Origin: Ochrobactrum sp. RH2CCR150
GTDB lineage: Bacteria; Pseudomonadota; Alphaproteobacteria; Rhizobiales; Rhizobiaceae
Assembly: GCA_014138095.1 (NCBI GenBank)
Contig: JACGXE010000014.1
Span: 45,979-109,978 of the forward strand
Direction: 5' to 3'
Length of the DNA stretch: 64,000 nucleotides
Part shown: positions 18,048 to 26,965 of the stretch, in pieces
Position numbering within the stretch: the stretch's first letter is position 1
Layout of the letters: each line of letters begins with the position of its first letter
Notes under the pieces: model-generated
The model's input: only the letters and a program-made list of their open reading frames with translations
Told to the model about the DNA's origin: nothing
Databases searched by the model: none
Translations under genes and position numbers: made by a program

Positions 18048-19040
18048 CTATTTGACAAGCCAGCCTTCGCGCTCAAACACTGCCTTCGCTGCCGCACTAT
18101 CCTGATCGATATAGGTCTGAAGCTCAGGCCCCTGCAGAAACAGATCGCCCTGCATGGTTTTCTTAAGATAGGCTTGCCATTCGGGCTTCTCGCGCACTTT
18201 CGACAGAAGGTCGTGGAAATAGGCCTGCTGGTCTTCGGTCAGTTTCGCCGCTGAAAAGATCGTTCGCGGAATCTCATAGGATTGTATTTTGCTGCCCTGA
18301 CTTGCGCAGGTTGGAATGTCTCCAAAACCAAGCCCGTCATACACTTTTTCATTGTCTTCAAGCTTTGCTGCGGCAAAAATGCAGATTGGTCTCACCGCGC
18401 CACCCGCCCACTGGCCTACATTTTCCGAGGGGTTGTTTGTATTGATATCGATATGCCCGCCAGCCAGCTGCACAGCAGCTTCGCTTCCACTCTTGAACGG
18501 AATATAGATGAAATTGCCGCCTGCCTCATTCGCAATCATCCGCACGAGAATTTCGTCACCGTCTTTGGATTGTGTGCCGCCCGACTTCAAAGGCGTGGAC
18601 GGGTCTTTCGCGGCGTTCACCACATCCTGATAGGTCTCGTAGGGGCGATCCTTATTGGTCCAGAGCAGGAACCCATCTTTCGCCATACTGGCAACCGGTG
18701 TTAGATCGTCCATCGAATAGCCAACTTTTGCCTTCATCGGCAGCAGCCAGGCATTATTGTTTCCGAACAATAGTTTATGCGGGTCTTTGCCGCCTGTAAC
18801 ACCATACATGAAGGCTTCGCTTCCAGCGCCAGCTGGCTTATTCGTCACGACAATATCAACATCCGCCAGGTCATATTTTTGTATGATCGACTGGATTGTA
18901 CGCGCGAAAAGATCTGTTCCTCCGCCCGGTCCCGCACCTGCCACGAATTCCAGGTCCTGAGCCGGTTTCCATTCGGCCTGAGCCATGTCTGTAAACGACA
19001 TAGCCGCAATCAATCCTAAAACTGCAGTAGAGTAACGCAT
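18048..19040 (-). CDS. tctC: Tripartite tricarboxylate transporter substrate-binding protein (Bug/TctC family)
   Basis: 330 residues with a cleavable signal peptide (MRYSTAVLGLIAAMSFTDMAQA, cleaved before EWKPAQ). The periplasmic domain shows Bug-family marks: FVAGAGPGGGTDLFARTIQ and the later NNPSENVGQWAGGAVR. It delivers a carboxylate to TctBA. The downstream enzymes suggest an aryl or alkyl 2-hydroxyacid, but Bug proteins cannot be assigned a ligand by sequence alone. It follows the enolase-superfamily gene by 69 bp. Confidence 0.9.
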   Translation of the reverse strand: MRYSTAVLGLIAAMSFTDMAQAEWKPAQDLEFVAGAGPGGGTDLFARTIQSIIQKYDLADVDIVVTNKPAGAGSEAFMYGVTGGKDPHKLLFGNNNAWLLPMKAKVGYSMDDLTPVASMAKDGFLLWTNKDRPYETYQDVVNAAKDPSTPLKSGGTQSKDGDEILVRMIANEAGGNFIYIPFKSGSEAAVQLAGGHIDINTNNPSENVGQWAGGAVRPICIFAAAKLEDNEKVYDGLGFGDIPTCASQGSKIQSYEIPRTIFSAAKLTEDQQAYFHDLLSKVREKPEWQAYLKKTMQGDLFLQGPELQTYIDQDSAAAKAVFEREGWLVK

Positions 19041-19109
19041 TCCATCCTCCCAGTGGTTTGCTTTCCATCAGTATTCCTGCTCATCCAAACAGATGAAGCA
19101 GAGGTCTCA

Positions 19110-20297
19110 TCATCCCTTTCCGCGTCCCATCGACGTCGGCATCTTCAGCAGTTCCGCCTTTCGTTCAGGCGACATCGAAAAGCCCAGACCAGGTGTTTCC
19201 GGCAGGGTGATTTCCCCCTCACCCAAAGTCGTCAGCCCTTCAAAAACCCCTTTGCAAAGTTCAACCGAGACCAAGTGCCATTCAACCAGGCCACCATTGG
19301 CCATAGCGGCATGCAGGTGCATATTGTGGAACGGAAATGCCCCGCCATTATCGATCGTGGTGTTGAAGGCCTGCGCCATGCCGGCAATCTTGGCACCCAT
19401 CGTATAGCCGCCGCCGATACAGACATTCGGCTGCAACACATCGACAGCCTGATGCATGAGAAGATCACGATAGCGAAACAGCTGCCCTTCATTCTGTCCG
19501 GCAGCGACCGGAATTCTGATCTTGCGACGCAGATCAGCCAGACTTCCAATATCGTTCCCGCGCAAAGGTTCTTCGAAGAAGCGGATATCGCAATCGGCAA
19601 TCCGCTCTGCCAGAAGCTGAGCGTGAAATTTGTCCAGACTGCAGTTAGCGTCGATGAACAGGTCGACATCGTCACCAACCGCCATGCGGACAGCACGAAC
19701 CCGGGCCTCATCTTCTCGAATGACTGCATCAAGTGAACGTCCGCTGTCACGACGGGCCAGCGCATGATGGCCAACCACCATTTTAAGCCGCTTCTGCCCC
19801 TGTCGGGACAAATGAGCAGCCGCTTCCGCCAGTTCCTCCCGGTCAAGTGCAGCAAAACCAAACGTCACATAACTTTCGACCTTGCTGCGCGCTCCACCCA
19901 GCAAACGCCAGACTGGCATCTGCAGTTTCTTTCCGGCTATATCCCACAGCGCAATATCAATCGCCGAAGCGACATGACTGGCATAGCCGGTTTGGCCACG
20001 TGGGCTAAGTAACCAATACAATCGTTCTGCCACGGCCTCACGAGACATTGCGGGCATGCCGACAAGATTGGGTGCAACAAGACTATTGACCGCAGCGCTC
20101 ACCACTTCTTCATCGGTAATCGCCGTGAAACCATGCCCTATCACGCCTTCAGCGGTTTCGATTTCAACCACCACTGCAGACAATTCAGTGGAACGATTGA
20201 TTGCACCGATTTTCAGTTCGCACGGCAGAAAGACCGGTATGGCCTCAACCCGCGCAATTGCATCGCCCGCTAAATCGCTTGTAAGCTGCACATTCAT
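19110..20297 (-). CDS. Enolase-superfamily (mandelate racemase/muconate lactonizing) enzyme with unusual active site
   Basis: 395 residues from ATG 20297 (strong ggagg before it). It has the capping domain (1-125) and the modified TIM barrel. By eye against mandelate racemase: metal ligand D216 in DANCS is kept and E242 in RFFEEPL is kept, but the third ligand region reads AAGQNEG (Q268, with E270 nearby). The K-x-K base motif reads K172-M-V, and the Asp of the His-Asp dyad appears as N291 (LQPNVC). His324 or His327 may be the remaining acid/base. It is therefore a racemase or dehydratase of unassigned substrate. Position in the 2-hydroxyacid operon suggests it processes the imported acid. 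Confidence 0.85.
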   Translation of the reverse strand: MNVQLTSDLAGDAIARVEAIPVFLPCELKIGAINRSTELSAVVVEIETAEGVIGHGFTAITDEEVVSAAVNSLVAPNLVGMPAMSREAVAERLYWLLSPRGQTGYASHVASAIDIALWDIAGKKLQMPVWRLLGGARSKVESYVTFGFAALDREELAEAAAHLSRQGQKRLKMVVGHHALARRDSGRSLDAVIREDEARVRAVRMAVGDDVDLFIDANCSLDKFHAQLLAERIADCDIRFFEEPLRGNDIGSLADLRRKIRIPVAAGQNEGQLFRYRDLLMHQAVDVLQPNVCIGGGYTMGAKIAGMAQAFNTTIDNGGAFPFHNMHLHAAMANGGLVEWHLVSVELCKGVFEGLTTLGEGEITLPETPGLGFSMSPERKAELLKMPTSMGRGKG

Positions 20298-20341
20298 ATC
20301 TTCCTCCCTTGTGCCGAGCGTCGAAGTTGCTCGACAACCAT

Positions 20342-22060
20342 TCACGGCATGACGGTGACCTCCACCAACGCCAGACCCTTGTTCGCTGACACGTGCGCGA
20401 CAGCAGCCTCTAGCGCTGCCGACAAATCTTCCGCCCGTTCAACACGTTGCGCAAAGGCGCGACTGGCTTGCGCAATCATTGTGAAGTCGGGTGTAGGTCC
20501 CAGCGAAGTCAGTGGCATGATATTGGCCTGCGCCGCATAGCCTTCCGGATAGAGATCCGCGACTGACTGGCGCACCGCACCCCATTCGGAATTGTTGACC
20601 ACCAAAACCACAATCGACAGACCCAGGGCTTCTGCAATTTGATGACAGACCACGGGATTGGCAAACATATAGGAGCCATCACCCATCGTCGCGACGACCA
20701 ACCGGTCTGCGTTTGCCAGTTTCATGCCCATAGCAGCGGGGAACGACCATCCAAGACCACCGGAATGTGGTTCTTGAAACCAGCTTCCATGCCCGTTCAG
20801 TGTCAGCGGCTCCAAGGGACAACCAAGCTCCGACAGCACCGATACTTCGCGACCCTGAACAGCTCGCGAAAGACAGAGACTGACATGATCTTTCGTTATT
20901 CCGGAGGCTTGTTCGGTCTCAGCCCTGGCAAGGACTTTTTCCCGTCGCGCGCGACAGCGGGTCTGCGCATCATCCCGGCGACCATCGACATTTTGATCGC
21001 TTTCAACACCCAAGGCCTCTAACGCCTTTTCCAAAGCAACGAGGAATGGACCGACCTCACTGGTAATGGTCCGGTCCGATGGAAAACTCCGAAACGGAAA
21101 CCGTTCGTAGAGCGGATCCGCACCAATCTGAAAGATTCGGCATTCCGCTTTTGGTTCATGAATGGCGGGGGACCACGGCGCCAGACAATCCAGTACAACG
21201 ATGAGATCGGCCTCTTCGATCCAGGGTGCAATCTCTGCTCCTGTCGAAAAGGGGTGGCCTGTTGCAAGTGCGAGTTGCACCGCCCAATATTGACTGACGG
21301 GGATTGCCCAATTTCGGGCAATGCGATCCAGGGCAGCAAAACCCTGCTGTGTCCCCGCACCTCTTTGCGCCACGAATAGCGGCCGCCGTGCCTCCCCGAT
21401 GGCACGCGCCAATTCGGTTACCCCATCGAGGTCGAGCGCAGAAACAGAAGACGCCACCCGACTGGGCGCGGTCAAGCCTTCATACTCAACGACCTCACAC
21501 AGCACTTCACGCGGAACGCTTACATAAACCGGGCCTCGTGGCGTGGAATTCGCAATGGCAAATGCGCGGTCCACGACGTCTGGAATCTGCTCCGGAAAGC
21601 GGAGTTCATAGTCCCATTTGGAGGCTTCACGGACCAGCGCATGTTGATCGCGCATTTCCTGTCCCCAGCCGATCGGAACTGTGCGCGCGCCGAAACGCCC
21701 CTTTTCAAGCGTTGGCGTTCGCCCTGACAACAACAGCATGGGAATTTGCTCGGCTGCAGCATTGATGGCGCCCATGGCGCAGTTTGCAAGGCCGACATTG
21801 GTGTGGGCCATGACCGCCTGAGCGCGACCCGATGCGAGATAGTATCCGTGTGCCATTGCGACAGCAGCAGACTCATGGGGAATGACAAGCGCCTCCGGCA
21901 AAGCAACGCCATTAGCCTTAGCTTCAGCCAGCCCCTCAATGATAGGAGGAAAGTCAGTACCGGAATTGGCAAAAATATAGTCCACGCCAACAGCTTTCAA
22001 ACGCGCCAGAAGCGCGCCTCCGGCAGTCATGGAATGACCCGTCTGGTATCGAACATCCAC
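20342..22060 (-). CDS. ThDP-dependent decarboxylase (benzoylformate decarboxylase/acetolactate synthase superfamily)
   Basis: 572 residues from GTG 22060, chosen for the strong aggagg 10 bp upstream; an ATG at 22030 is the alternative. The catalytic Glu63 lies in IPHESAAVAMAHGYY, followed by AHTNVGLANCAMGAI with the His found in benzoylformate decarboxylase. The ThDP/Mg motif GDGSYMF ... NNSEWG is near the C-terminus (about 455-490). It probably decarboxylates the 2-oxoacid made by the FMN dehydrogenase to an aldehyde. No regulatory subunit gene is near, which argues against a true acetolactate synthase. It is the first gene of the operon, divergent from IclR. Confidence 0.85.
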   Translation of the reverse strand: MDVRYQTGHSMTAGGALLARLKAVGVDYIFANSGTDFPPIIEGLAEAKANGVALPEALVIPHESAAVAMAHGYYLASGRAQAVMAHTNVGLANCAMGAINAAAEQIPMLLLSGRTPTLEKGRFGARTVPIGWGQEMRDQHALVREASKWDYELRFPEQIPDVVDRAFAIANSTPRGPVYVSVPREVLCEVVEYEGLTAPSRVASSVSALDLDGVTELARAIGEARRPLFVAQRGAGTQQGFAALDRIARNWAIPVSQYWAVQLALATGHPFSTGAEIAPWIEEADLIVVLDCLAPWSPAIHEPKAECRIFQIGADPLYERFPFRSFPSDRTITSEVGPFLVALEKALEALGVESDQNVDGRRDDAQTRCRARREKVLARAETEQASGITKDHVSLCLSRAVQGREVSVLSELGCPLEPLTLNGHGSWFQEPHSGGLGWSFPAAMGMKLANADRLVVATMGDGSYMFANPVVCHQIAEALGLSIVVLVVNNSEWGAVRQSVADLYPEGYAAQANIMPLTSLGPTPDFTMIAQASRAFAQRVERAEDLSAALEAAVAHVSANKGLALVEVTVMP

Positions 22061-22108
22061 GCGTCTTGCTCCTCCTGAGAACTTCGCATTGCGCTTTGCT
22101 TTCGGCAC

Positions 22109-22129
22109 ATATTTCTATATGTGAAATAT
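22109..22129. promoter_or_regulatory. Inverted repeat, candidate IclR-type operator
   Basis: ATATTTC (22109-22115) and GAAATAT (22123-22129) form a perfect inverted repeat with a 7-bp spacer. It lies centrally between the divergent ThDP operon and the IclR gene, where an autoregulating IclR protein would bind to control both. Assignment rests on position and symmetry only. Confidence 0.4.
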
Positions 22130-22222
22130 ATATTGCTATTAATGCTAATTCCGTTATACTTCCCCTGTCAACATGCTTTGACATTTTGTGATCATCGCGT
22201 CCCGTCGGGAGAAAGATGCGAC

Positions 22223-22993
22223 ATGAGCCAGGCCAATGGATCGGTTATTAAAGCGTTCCAGATATTGGACTTATTCGACGATCAACTGCTCCAGCTTGGG
22301 ACGAGCGATGTCGTGTCGCGCCTGGGGTTGAATACCATTACAGCACACCGTTTTCTGAAAACCCTGGAAGTGGCCGGCGCACTCGTTGCGGTTTCGCGCG
22401 GCCAATATCGACTGGGTTACAAACTGGCGGAGCTGGGTAAACGCGCTGCTGGTGCAGATAATCTGCGCAGTGCCCTGCAACCCGTTCTAGACCAGTTGAC
22501 GAAGGACGTTGGTGAGGCAACGCTTGCTACAACTTTTGACGGTGAAAGTGCAATCTGTATCGCCCGCGCCCTGCCCGATCGGCCGATGTTCGTATCTATT
22601 CAACTTGGCAGCCATCTCGAAGCATATGCTAGCGCGCATGGCAAACTGTGGCTTGCCCATTTAAGTGACGCCGCACTTGATGCCTATCTCCAGCGCATTG
22701 AACTGAAGGCAATCAACGATGGCTTTGTACCAAGCCGGGACGGCCTCATCGCCGAACTGCAGGAAATTCGAACGACCGGTCTCGCCTATAATCGCGGCGA
22801 GCGCGAACCCGATGTCTATGCGCTGGCTGTGCCAGTGCTGAACCCATCTGGCAAAATGATCTGTGGCCTTTCTGTCTTCAGTTCAAAAAGCCGTATGGAA
22901 CCACTGATCGCCAATGACCTTGCCGCCAGGCTTCAGGCATCAGCACAAAAAGTGCGAACTGCATTCTACGGAACGGCAGCTCAAGCCAGCTGA
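22223..22993 (+). CDS. IclR-family transcriptional regulator
   Basis: 256 residues from ATG 22223 (gggagaaag upstream). The N-terminal winged helix-turn-helix (about 5-65, AFQILDLF ... LNTITAHRFLKTLEVAGAL) and the C-terminal GAF-like effector domain (about 80-250, LEAYASAHGKLWLAHL, RGEREPDVYALAVPVLNPSG) are both complete. IclR proteins usually govern aromatic or carboxylate catabolism and respond to the substrate. It diverges from the 2-hydroxyacid operon and precedes the aldehyde dehydrogenase by 33 bp, so it probably controls both units. Confidence 0.93.
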   Translation: MSQANGSVIKAFQILDLFDDQLLQLGTSDVVSRLGLNTITAHRFLKTLEVAGALVAVSRGQYRLGYKLAELGKRAAGADNLRSALQPVLDQLTKDVGEATLATTFDGESAICIARALPDRPMFVSIQLGSHLEAYASAHGKLWLAHLSDAALDAYLQRIELKAINDGFVPSRDGLIAELQEIRTTGLAYNRGEREPDVYALAVPVLNPSGKMICGLSVFSSKSRMEPLIANDLAARLQASAQKVRTAFYGTAAQAS

Positions 22994-23026
22994 ATAAACC
23001 TCAATTCCATTAAAAGGGAGGATTAG

Positions 23027-24472
23027 ATGAATATCGGACTGCTAATAGATGGCCAGGATGTCCCAGCGCTCGGCAACGCAACTTTTACCCGTATTGACCC
23101 CGTCACTGGCGAAGAGGCCACTGTAGCACCCGCTGCCCGGCAGCCCGATGTCGACAGGGCGGTCAAGTCTTCCGCAGCAGCCTTCGCACAATGGTCTGAA
23201 ACTGGTCCAAGCGAGCGCCGAACCATCCTGATCAAGGCAGCAGACATTCTCGAAGCCAGGATCGGTGATTTCGTCGCCTGCGGCATCGCCGAAACCGGGG
23301 CGACTGCACCATGGATTGGCTTCAACGTCGGGCTTGGCGCCAAAATCCTGCGCGAGGTTGCTGCTGCAACAACGCAGATCAAGGGCGAGATCATTCCATC
23401 GGATAAGCCTGGAACACTTTCCATGGCCGTACGCGAACCGGTTGGCGTGATGGTTGGAATGGCGCCATGGAATGCGCCGGTTATTCTGGCTGTGCGCGCC
23501 TTTGCGATGCCGATCGCCTGTGGCAATACGGTAGTACTCAAATCGTCCGAAATGTGCCCGCGCCTGCATCGAATGCTGGGCGATGTTATGATTGAAGCAG
23601 GTCTGCCAAAGGGTGTGCTCAATATTGTCAGCCACAGCGCTGAGGACGCACCGGAAGTGGTCAACGCGCTTGTATCGCATCCCCTCGTTAAGCGCATCAA
23701 CTTCACCGGCTCTACCCGTGTGGGGAAAATCATCGCTCTTGAAGCTGCAAAACACCTAAAGCCCGTGCTTCTTGAACTGGGAGGCAAGGCCCCATTAGTC
23801 GTATTGGATGACGCTGATCTGGATGGCGCCGTCAACGCAGCGATTTTCGGTGCCTTCATGAATCAAGGGCAAATCTGTATGTCCACGGAACGCATTATCG
23901 TCGATGAAAAAATCGCCGATGAATTTGTAGCCAGATTTACTACACGAGCTTCAGCTTTGCCGAGCGGCAACCCGCGCGAAAAGGTAGCTCTGGGTGCCGT
24001 CGTCGCTCAAGCTACGGTTGACCGGGTGCTGGAACTCGTGGCCGATGCCCAGAAATCGGGGGCTATTGTCACCACCGGCGGTACGGCAAACGGGACGATC
24101 ATGCCGGCAACCATTGTCGATAAGGTTACACCGGCTATGCGTCTGTTTCGCGAGGAGTCGTTTGGACCAGTCGTCTGTGTGATACGCGCTCACGACGATA
24201 AACATGCGATCGAACTCGCAAATGATACCGAATATGGCCTGTCATCAGCCGTTTTCAGCCAAAATATAGACCGCGCGCTCAAGGTCGCGCGCAAAATCGA
24301 TGCAGGCATTTGCCATATCAATGGGCCGACGGTTGGAGACGAACCGCAAATGCCATTCGGTGGCGTCAAAGACAGTGGCTATGGAAGATTTGGCGGCTCT
24401 GCTGGCATTGATAGTTTCACCAATCTGCGTTGGATCACGATAGAAGATCCAAAACAGCATTATCCATTTTAA
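23027..24472 (+). CDS. NAD(P)-dependent aldehyde dehydrogenase (salicylaldehyde/benzaldehyde-like)
   Basis: 481 residues, complete ALDH fold. Catalytic Cys284 lies in GQICMSTER and general base Glu250 in LLELGGKAP; the Rossmann motif FTGSTRVGK is just upstream. Features such as VGMAPWNAPVILAVRAFAMP and MPFGGVKDSGYGRFGG resemble vanillin, salicylaldehyde and benzaldehyde dehydrogenases. It would oxidise the aldehyde made by the ThDP decarboxylase to the acid. Strong ribosome site (aaaagggagg). It is transcribed after the IclR gene and ends at a strong terminator. Confidence 0.92.
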   Translation: MNIGLLIDGQDVPALGNATFTRIDPVTGEEATVAPAARQPDVDRAVKSSAAAFAQWSETGPSERRTILIKAADILEARIGDFVACGIAETGATAPWIGFNVGLGAKILREVAAATTQIKGEIIPSDKPGTLSMAVREPVGVMVGMAPWNAPVILAVRAFAMPIACGNTVVLKSSEMCPRLHRMLGDVMIEAGLPKGVLNIVSHSAEDAPEVVNALVSHPLVKRINFTGSTRVGKIIALEAAKHLKPVLLELGGKAPLVVLDDADLDGAVNAAIFGAFMNQGQICMSTERIIVDEKIADEFVARFTTRASALPSGNPREKVALGAVVAQATVDRVLELVADAQKSGAIVTTGGTANGTIMPATIVDKVTPAMRLFREESFGPVVCVIRAHDDKHAIELANDTEYGLSSAVFSQNIDRALKVARKIDAGICHINGPTVGDEPQMPFGGVKDSGYGRFGGSAGIDSFTNLRWITIEDPKQHYPF

Positions 24473-24485
24473 TATCGGTTCGATT

Positions 24486-24526
24486 AAACCGGAGCCATAT
24501 CAGACCCGATATGGCTCCGGTTTTAC
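24486..24526 (+). terminator. Strong intrinsic terminator after the aldehyde dehydrogenase gene
   Basis: A 16-bp perfect stem (24486-24501 with 24508-24523; arms begin AAACCGGAGCC and end GGCTCCGGTTT) with loop AGACCC, followed by TTTA. It closes the iclR-aldehyde dehydrogenase unit and separates it from the amidohydrolase gene. Confidence 0.85.
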
Positions 24527-24636
24527 GCCTCATTGAGACAACGGCTTAGCAACTCGAAACATCCCAACATAACAGCAAGCAACATTGTTCGCCAAAGGCG
24601 TCCTACCCCTCAATCAAACGCAGGAGTGGTATAACG

Positions 24637-25986
24637 ATGACGAAATTGACCCGACGCAATGTGAATACGCTTATCGGTACGCTTATCGCCAGCGGCATAG
24701 CACCGAAAAGTGCCTACGCCCGAAATTACGGTAGCGGTGGTACAAGACTGGCGATGATCAATTTACGCATGTTCATTGGTCAGGAGATGTCGTCTCCCGG
24801 CACGATCATTATTGAAAATGGCATTATTTCCGCTGTCCTGACTGAAACGGACAGTACAGCGGCCGCTTTGGAAAATACGCAGATTGTCGATTATCAGGGA
24901 CGCTACCTGATCCCCGCCTTCACCTGCAACCACGCACATGTCGGCCTCATCAGGGGCACGACTGGCGGACGCCATAATTTCACGCCAGACAACGCTTATG
25001 CGGCGCTGCGTCAGTTTCAGGCTTACGGTATCGGTACCGTAGTATCGCTCGGAATGACACCGACGCCTGAGCCAGCAACCCGTGAAAACATGCGCAACAA
25101 TCCCCGATATGGCGCATCCTTCATGACGGCAGGCGCGGGAATATATGCACCTGATGGTCTGTCGCCGCGCCCGCAGATACCCGAAGAAGCGCGTCAGGTC
25201 GTTCGCCAGATGGCGCAACAGCCCATCGATATTATCAAACTATGGATCGACACATTCGGGCCTATTGAACCGATGAGTGAAGAATGCTTTAGCGCGGCAA
25301 TTGATGAAGCCCATCAATTGGGGTTTGCCGTCGCTGCGCATGTCTACACACTCGACCACGCAAAAAAGCTAGTTGCTGCAGGAGCAGATATTCTCGCTCA
25401 TGGCGTTCGCGACGTTGAGGTCGATCAGGCATTTATTGATGCTCTTCGCGAGAAGCGTACATGGTATATTCCGACGGTGCACATGGACGAAGCGACCTAT
25501 ATTTTCGCCGATCAACCATCAATGCTGGAAAATCCCTTCCTACAATCGGCGTTAAGTCCGGAACTGAAAGCCCAGTTCTCCAATGCAGAATGGCGGGAAA
25601 AGACTGCTACCGGAGAACGGGCACAAAAGGCGCGACGCGATGTCGAGATGAATCTCCGCAATCTGTCAAAGTTGATAGAGGCGGGCGGTGTGAAATTCGG
25701 CTTCGGTGCTGATGCAGGTGCGTTTCCGGAACGTATCCCCGGTTTTGCCGAGCACCGCGAACTGGAACACCTGGTCAATGCGGGCCTCTCCCCCTCTCAG
25801 GCAATCGGCGTAGCAACAGAACAGGCTGCAGCGCTATTGAAACTGAAGGATAGGGGCAAGATTGCTGACGGACAACGCGCCGATCTGATCGTCCTTGATG
25901 CCAACCCGCTTGACGATATCACCAACACGCGAAAAATTCATGCAGTCTGGCAACAAGGAGAGCTGGTTTCCGTCGGCACACCGTGA
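24637..25986 (+). CDS. Exported metal-dependent amidohydrolase
   Basis: 449 residues. The N-terminus has a twin-arginine-like signal (TRRNVNTLIGTLIASGIAP, processed near YARN). The amidohydrolase metal site is complete: H-x-H in CNHAHVG (about 99-101), the bridging Lys in IIKLWID, His in VAAHVYTLDHA and in LAHGVRD, and Asp in GFGADAG. The closing strand KIADGQRADLIVLDANPL is typical of imidazolonepropionase/Xaa-Pro amidohydrolase relatives. Substrate unknown; an amide, lactone or cyclic ureide in the periplasm is possible. It stands alone between a terminator and a convergent marR gene. Confidence 0.85.
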   Translation: MTKLTRRNVNTLIGTLIASGIAPKSAYARNYGSGGTRLAMINLRMFIGQEMSSPGTIIIENGIISAVLTETDSTAAALENTQIVDYQGRYLIPAFTCNHAHVGLIRGTTGGRHNFTPDNAYAALRQFQAYGIGTVVSLGMTPTPEPATRENMRNNPRYGASFMTAGAGIYAPDGLSPRPQIPEEARQVVRQMAQQPIDIIKLWIDTFGPIEPMSEECFSAAIDEAHQLGFAVAAHVYTLDHAKKLVAAGADILAHGVRDVEVDQAFIDALREKRTWYIPTVHMDEATYIFADQPSMLENPFLQSALSPELKAQFSNAEWREKTATGERAQKARRDVEMNLRNLSKLIEAGGVKFGFGADAGAFPERIPGFAEHRELEHLVNAGLSPSQAIGVATEQAAALLKLKDRGKIADGQRADLIVLDANPLDDITNTRKIHAVWQQGELVSVGTP

Positions 25987-26071
25987 CCAACAGATGATTT
26001 CCCTTTAGCCAACGAGCAAGGGGCCATGCCTATCACGCGTTCGCCGCCCGAAATATTCATGCCGCATGCTC

Positions 26072-26554
26072 CTATTTTTTGGGCGGTAGTTTTGCATGTC
26101 TGTCGAGCCCGGTGATGATGCGCAACAGAGTATCCAGCAGCGCCTGCTTATCTGATCCAACAATATGATTGAGAGCCGCATTATGTGCCGACGCGCATGC
26201 ACGCAATTCCGCCAAATACTTCTCACCGGCAGGCAAAAGGCTAAGCAGTCTGCCCCGGCGGTCAACGGGGTCGATATCGCGGCGGATCATTTCCTTCTTC
26301 TCAAACTCTTGAAGGATCGGCGTAATCGTTGTCTTGTCGCGCCCCACCTGACGGCTCAGTTCCGTCTGCGATATGCTCGGTTGATCATAGATAATCCGAA
26401 GTACCGCATAGTGTCCCGGGCGAAGACCTCGTTGGTCAACAATCGAGGCATAAGCGGCAAACGAGGCTTCCTGCGCCCGGCGCAATATGAAAGCGATGTT
26501 ATCGGCGAAATCCTCGTCAGACGAATTATGGCGCATCAAATGGTTCCGTTTCAT
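26072..26554 (-). CDS. MarR-family transcriptional regulator
   Basis: 160 residues with the MarR winged helix (about 35-125): LRPGHYAVLRIIYDQPSIS, then the recognition helix region QTELSRQVGRDKTTITPILQ and the wing RRDIDPVDRRGRLLSLLPAG. Proteins of this family bind palindromes and are released by phenolic or aromatic ligands. It is divergent from the aromatic-acid MFS gene about 450 bp away and convergent with the amidohydrolase, so either could be its target. The start is uncertain between ATG 26554 and ATG 26536. Confidence 0.9.
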   Translation of the reverse strand: MKRNHLMRHNSSDEDFADNIAFILRRAQEASFAAYASIVDQRGLRPGHYAVLRIIYDQPSISQTELSRQVGRDKTTITPILQEFEKKEMIRRDIDPVDRRGRLLSLLPAGEKYLAELRACASAHNAALNHIVGSDKQALLDTLLRIITGLDRHAKLPPKK

Positions 26555-26965
26555 TCCTTATATTCTCGTTGCCTTGACGGAATATACCGCACGGCCTGGT
26601 CGTTGATGGACCAAACAATACAAAGACACAAGCAACTTGCTTCCTTCAAATTGAAGCAAAACACAAATTCCAGAAATGAGGAAACCTTTTAAGCATCGAT
26701 CCAAATCTTCGTTGTGCGCGGTCCATTCGCGAGCGTAGAACTTTTACCGATCTTCCTATCAGTGATGTGCATTTGCTTGGTAGGCATGTGCGGTAAGAAA
26801 ATGAGAATAGCGCTGTTGGGCGATGTGGTTTTCCATCGATCGCTGGAATGAACAAGCCTCCACTCTGCCCTTGTCTAAGCGACCATCATAGGGCATAAAA
26901 TCCATATAGTTGGAATCCAAACTAATTTCAAAGGAACATCACTACGTAACTATCGGGAGGAAATT
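26555..26965. other. Intergenic region between marR and the MFS importer gene
   Basis: About 410 bp. It must contain the divergent promoters of the marR gene and the MFS gene. I see no gene with a ribosome site and no clear -35/-10 pair that I would defend. Confidence 0.5.

Noticed and set aside
20342..22060. True acetolactate synthase (IlvB) assignment
   Set aside because: No IlvH-type small subunit nearby, and the operon partners are a 2-hydroxyacid dehydrogenase and a carboxylate transporter; a decarboxylase fits better.
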